In this document: positions 61,265 through 64,000 of the stretch, one piece after another
Position numbering within the stretch: position 1 is the stretch's first letter
Layout of the letters: every line of letters starts with the position of its first letter
Origin: Mastigias papua
Taxonomy: Eukaryota > Cnidaria > Scyphozoa > Rhizostomeae > Mastigiidae
Direction: 5' to 3'
Length of the DNA stretch: 64,000 bases
Assembly (NCBI GenBank): GCA_964019165.1
Contig: OZ025283.1
Coordinates: 2,239,501 to 2,303,500 of the forward strand
The notes under the pieces: model-generated
Databases searched by the model: none
What the model was told of the DNA's origin: nothing
What the model saw: only the letters and a program-made list of their open reading frames with translations
Translations under genes and position numbers: made by a program

Positions 61265-63553
61265 TCTCCTGTATATGAAATAAGCACATAATCGCTCAAA
61301 CTGTTCTTTACATGAGACGTTAGTGAACAACGTCACATATTGTCTCCTGCATACTTCAATTCTAACGTAGATAGTGTTGTAAAATCTAGCGGTAGAACTG
61401 TGACAGTGTATAACATATACAATATAGCCCATCAACTGACAGGAATGACTACGGCTATGACCTAGTGGGTGATCGCAAATCTTCTCCACACAGGTACACA
61501 ATTAAATATGAACCATAAACCTGTAATATGGTTGCATCCAGTAATCCTTTGGTAACTGGTATATTAGCTTTCTTTAGCCATTACATTAGCTTGTATCGAA
61601 TTATCATAGCTCAGAGGACTCCATAGTGTTACTTCGTAAACATAAAAGAATACTGATATGTACAGGTAACATGCTATGCAATATTAATCTTCAAATCGGG
61701 TTTCGAGTAATTACAGTATTTGGGGTGGGAGGAGTTGATAGTAGGGGCTCGGAAAAATCAAGTTTACACAATAGAGATGATCATGCTATCTAATAGTAAG
61801 TAATCCCTTTAAACTGAATTATCATGTACAGAATGGTCTATGGAAATCATTAATGGAATTTATAGCAACTGTTTTCCGGCAAAGAAACATTCAGTATAAA
61901 GGAACCCCTAATTTGACTCCTCAAAAGTTACACTACGATCCATAGTGAAAAGAACTACAAAGTGCTGTAAATAAAGAGTAGTGGGAGTCAGCTACAAACG
62001 TTACTGGAAGTAAGTAAGGCATCAGCTACGGGGACTGAGAGTAATATGAAACGCCCCTCAATATTTTGGAGAGAATGCACACGATTGTTTCCTCAACTAA
62101 TGCAAGAAAAAGAAACAGAGACAGAGTATCAAACTGCAATAATCCACAGACTAAATTTGATAACATCCTAGCTCTAGCCTAAAATAACTGTGTTGCAAAC
62201 ATAAAGAGGTATGTAGAAGTTACAAACAACATATTATCTGTGAACAATGTCCGAGTGGCCTAGCATAGCGACATCCTTTCCTCCAACTGATGCGTATAAG
62301 CTAACACTGAACAGCACTCTATAAATCTTAGCAATTATTAATCAGTCGAGTTGGTTCTACCAAAGAACTTCCAGAACTCTCTGCAGTCTCACATCTATAA
62401 TGTAGTTGTTCGGAAACAAAGGATCAAATGTATCTGCGATCGTGAGATGAACTTGGGAATCCCCTCGTGTGTCTCTAGAGAAACTACACCAGAATGAAGA
62501 TTGAAGGATACCAAAACGCTATATGGTTAACACTCAAGAAATTTAGCAAGTCATGTAGTTTGCTTGTAATCACACTTGACATGAAAGATGAATAGCAGCC
62601 TCTTCATTGCTTAAACCGTAAGGGGGAGGGCTAAAAACCTTTCAGAGTTATAATAGATAATACAACGAACAACCTCATACAGAAAAAACACGGTAAAACT
62701 TTGGAAGTTAGAGAAAACATTTTCAGTACGCTACTGGTTGATATTTTACCACGCCTTACTTTATTTTCTTCAAAATAAAACTGGGACGTCACATCATGCA
62801 AAAACAACCCAAACTGAAAGCTTCCTGAATGTTATCCCATTTCAGGTAATAAAGCGTAAGAAATAAGCGAAATACACCATAATATACCACAAAATACAAC
62901 ATGAAAATATCTTCTATATGGTTTATCACAACTTACCGGAAAGGCACTATGGTTTAGCAGAGAGAATGAAACGGCCCAGGAAGATCTGTCATAGCGATAT
63001 CACCCTCGAAAGGTAGGATTCCTTGGCAAATGAAATCAAGCGAAAACAGCAGTAAACTGGAAGCAGACCGACAAAATTCTCCTCCAAGTCACACAGCAAC
63101 TATATGGTAGTAATGGTTCGCAACTGTAGAATACGGATGAAATGGACAAAGGAGATACAGGAAATCTTACATCAACCCATTTCAGGAAAATAGAGCAGGC
63201 TTACCAGGGAGAACAGCAACCAAAGTCTCCTCGTGATAACACATGCAGCTACTTAGTCCTACATGACCGCTTGCAAAACTGACAACACGCGGTCCAGCAG
63301 GGAGGAGTAACAGTATTGCTGTGAATGGCGATGGGAAGAAAGTTGAATAACTCGGCGAGAAAAAATGATAAAAATCAGATCTTGTCTTATGTAAGTAGTA
63401 GACCCAAGTGGCTACCCTCAACAGAAATCTGGGGGCCATTGGACGAATACCCTGGGAGGAGATCGTGTGCGCGTAATCAGGTCACGTGGTACAATTTAGA
63501 GCAATCTGATTGGCATGGCATAAATTATCATATAGGGATCGTAGTATATAGAG
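61265..63553. mobile_element. E unit, second subtype
   Basis: From TCTCCTGTATATGAAATAAG to GTAGTATATAGAGA. Close copy of 47805-50072. Carries the LPAGPRVVSFASG module (minus, near 63290) and donor-like sites near 62937 and 63202. Confidence 0.8.
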
Positions 63554-64000
63554 ATATACATTTAGAGTTAAACAAACCATGTTGGTAAGAAGAAAGAGAC
63601 TTACCACGTAGAACACACTGACACCTTTGTCCTCTGATTCAAAGGGACATTTATGGCCTCGAGGACACTCCCCGAAGCGAAAGCTAAACGATCGCAATCC
63701 GATCTCTTGTAAACACGCGTCAAAGGCAAGCGAAATAGGCAGCAATATAGCACGTAATACAACTGACACCTTCTAGTCAATAGGTGATCAGAAGTAAACA
63801 CAGACAGCAACGTGAAATAGCGAGTAGAGTGGAACGGCCTGGAATGGAACTGTCATGGCGATAATCCCGCTAGAGAGGGTGGCCATGCGACTTCGCTTAA
63901 AACATCGAAGTACGCAGGTGAAAATAGTAGGAAATGCAACGATTCGACGAAGAACATGTTGGCAAACTCTACTGTACGACAATAGCGACTCACCTGGTAG
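63554..64000. other. start of another module-bearing unit, cut by window end
   Basis: No palindrome at this junction. Minus-strand modules: RFGECPRGHKCPFE before a TGGTAAGTC donor (about 63602), a core near 63850 (GTCATGGCGATAATCCCGC), and a last CTCACCTGGTAG donor at the window edge. The array therefore continues beyond 64000. Confidence 0.6.

Overview
The window reads as gene-poor nuclear DNA from an invertebrate animal, most likely an aquatic one. It is AT-rich and full of (TA)n microsatellites, with no bacterial-style operons. Nearly every recognisable protein is transposon-derived: copia, piggyBac, PIF/Harbinger, hAT-like, a Penelope-like element with a GIY-YIG endonuclease, an RLE-type non-LTR retrotransposon, and a non-LTR ORF1 with a 2A-like motif. 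Sponge or cnidarian are guesses from this repertoire; the taxon cannot be fixed from the sequence. No intact conserved host gene was recognised.

Layout. 1-12,400: a TIR element (537-1429), hAT-type zinc-finger debris, a copia pol relic split at a TTAA site by a piggyBac element (2587-4370), then long unrecognised sequence with two copies of a dispersed repeat. 12,429-17,268: an uncharacterised transposase-like gene cut in two by a 3,194-bp PIF/Harbinger element with 35-bp TIRs, a 3-bp duplication and both expected genes (transposase and Myb/SANT-like protein). 19,141-21,907: a TTAA-flanked C-rich element, a long tandem repeat, a solo palindrome arm and a DDE-transposase fragment.

22,071-36,474 and 47,521-64,000 hold the most unusual structure: long repeat units (called E here) of 2 to 5 kb. 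Most junctions carry a roughly 600-bp near-perfect palindrome (called P) or a solo arm or bare terminal hairpin of it; one unit is instead followed by a retrotransposon body, and the last junction in the window shows no P. One end of most E units carries recurrent exon-like modules with a shared core and splice-donor-like borders (CCAG then GTGAGT). In the left cluster two E units face each other across a dead RLE retrotransposon (26,534-28,380); in the right cluster the units run head to tail past the window end.

36,476-42,860: Penelope territory. A nearly complete Penelope-like ORF (one stop, one frameshift), a hammerhead-ribozyme-like motif just downstream, fold-back repeats with several more hammerhead-like cores, tRNA-like SINE heads and long (TA)n tracts. 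43,057-44,147: a non-LTR ORF1 relic with a 2A-like motif. 44,910-47,480: a short reading frame split by a 2,139-bp hAT-like element with an exact 8-bp duplication and eleven subterminal 9-mers. The genes shown do not form a pathway; the window is a record of nested transposon insertions, several of which can be dated relative to each other from exact target-site duplications.
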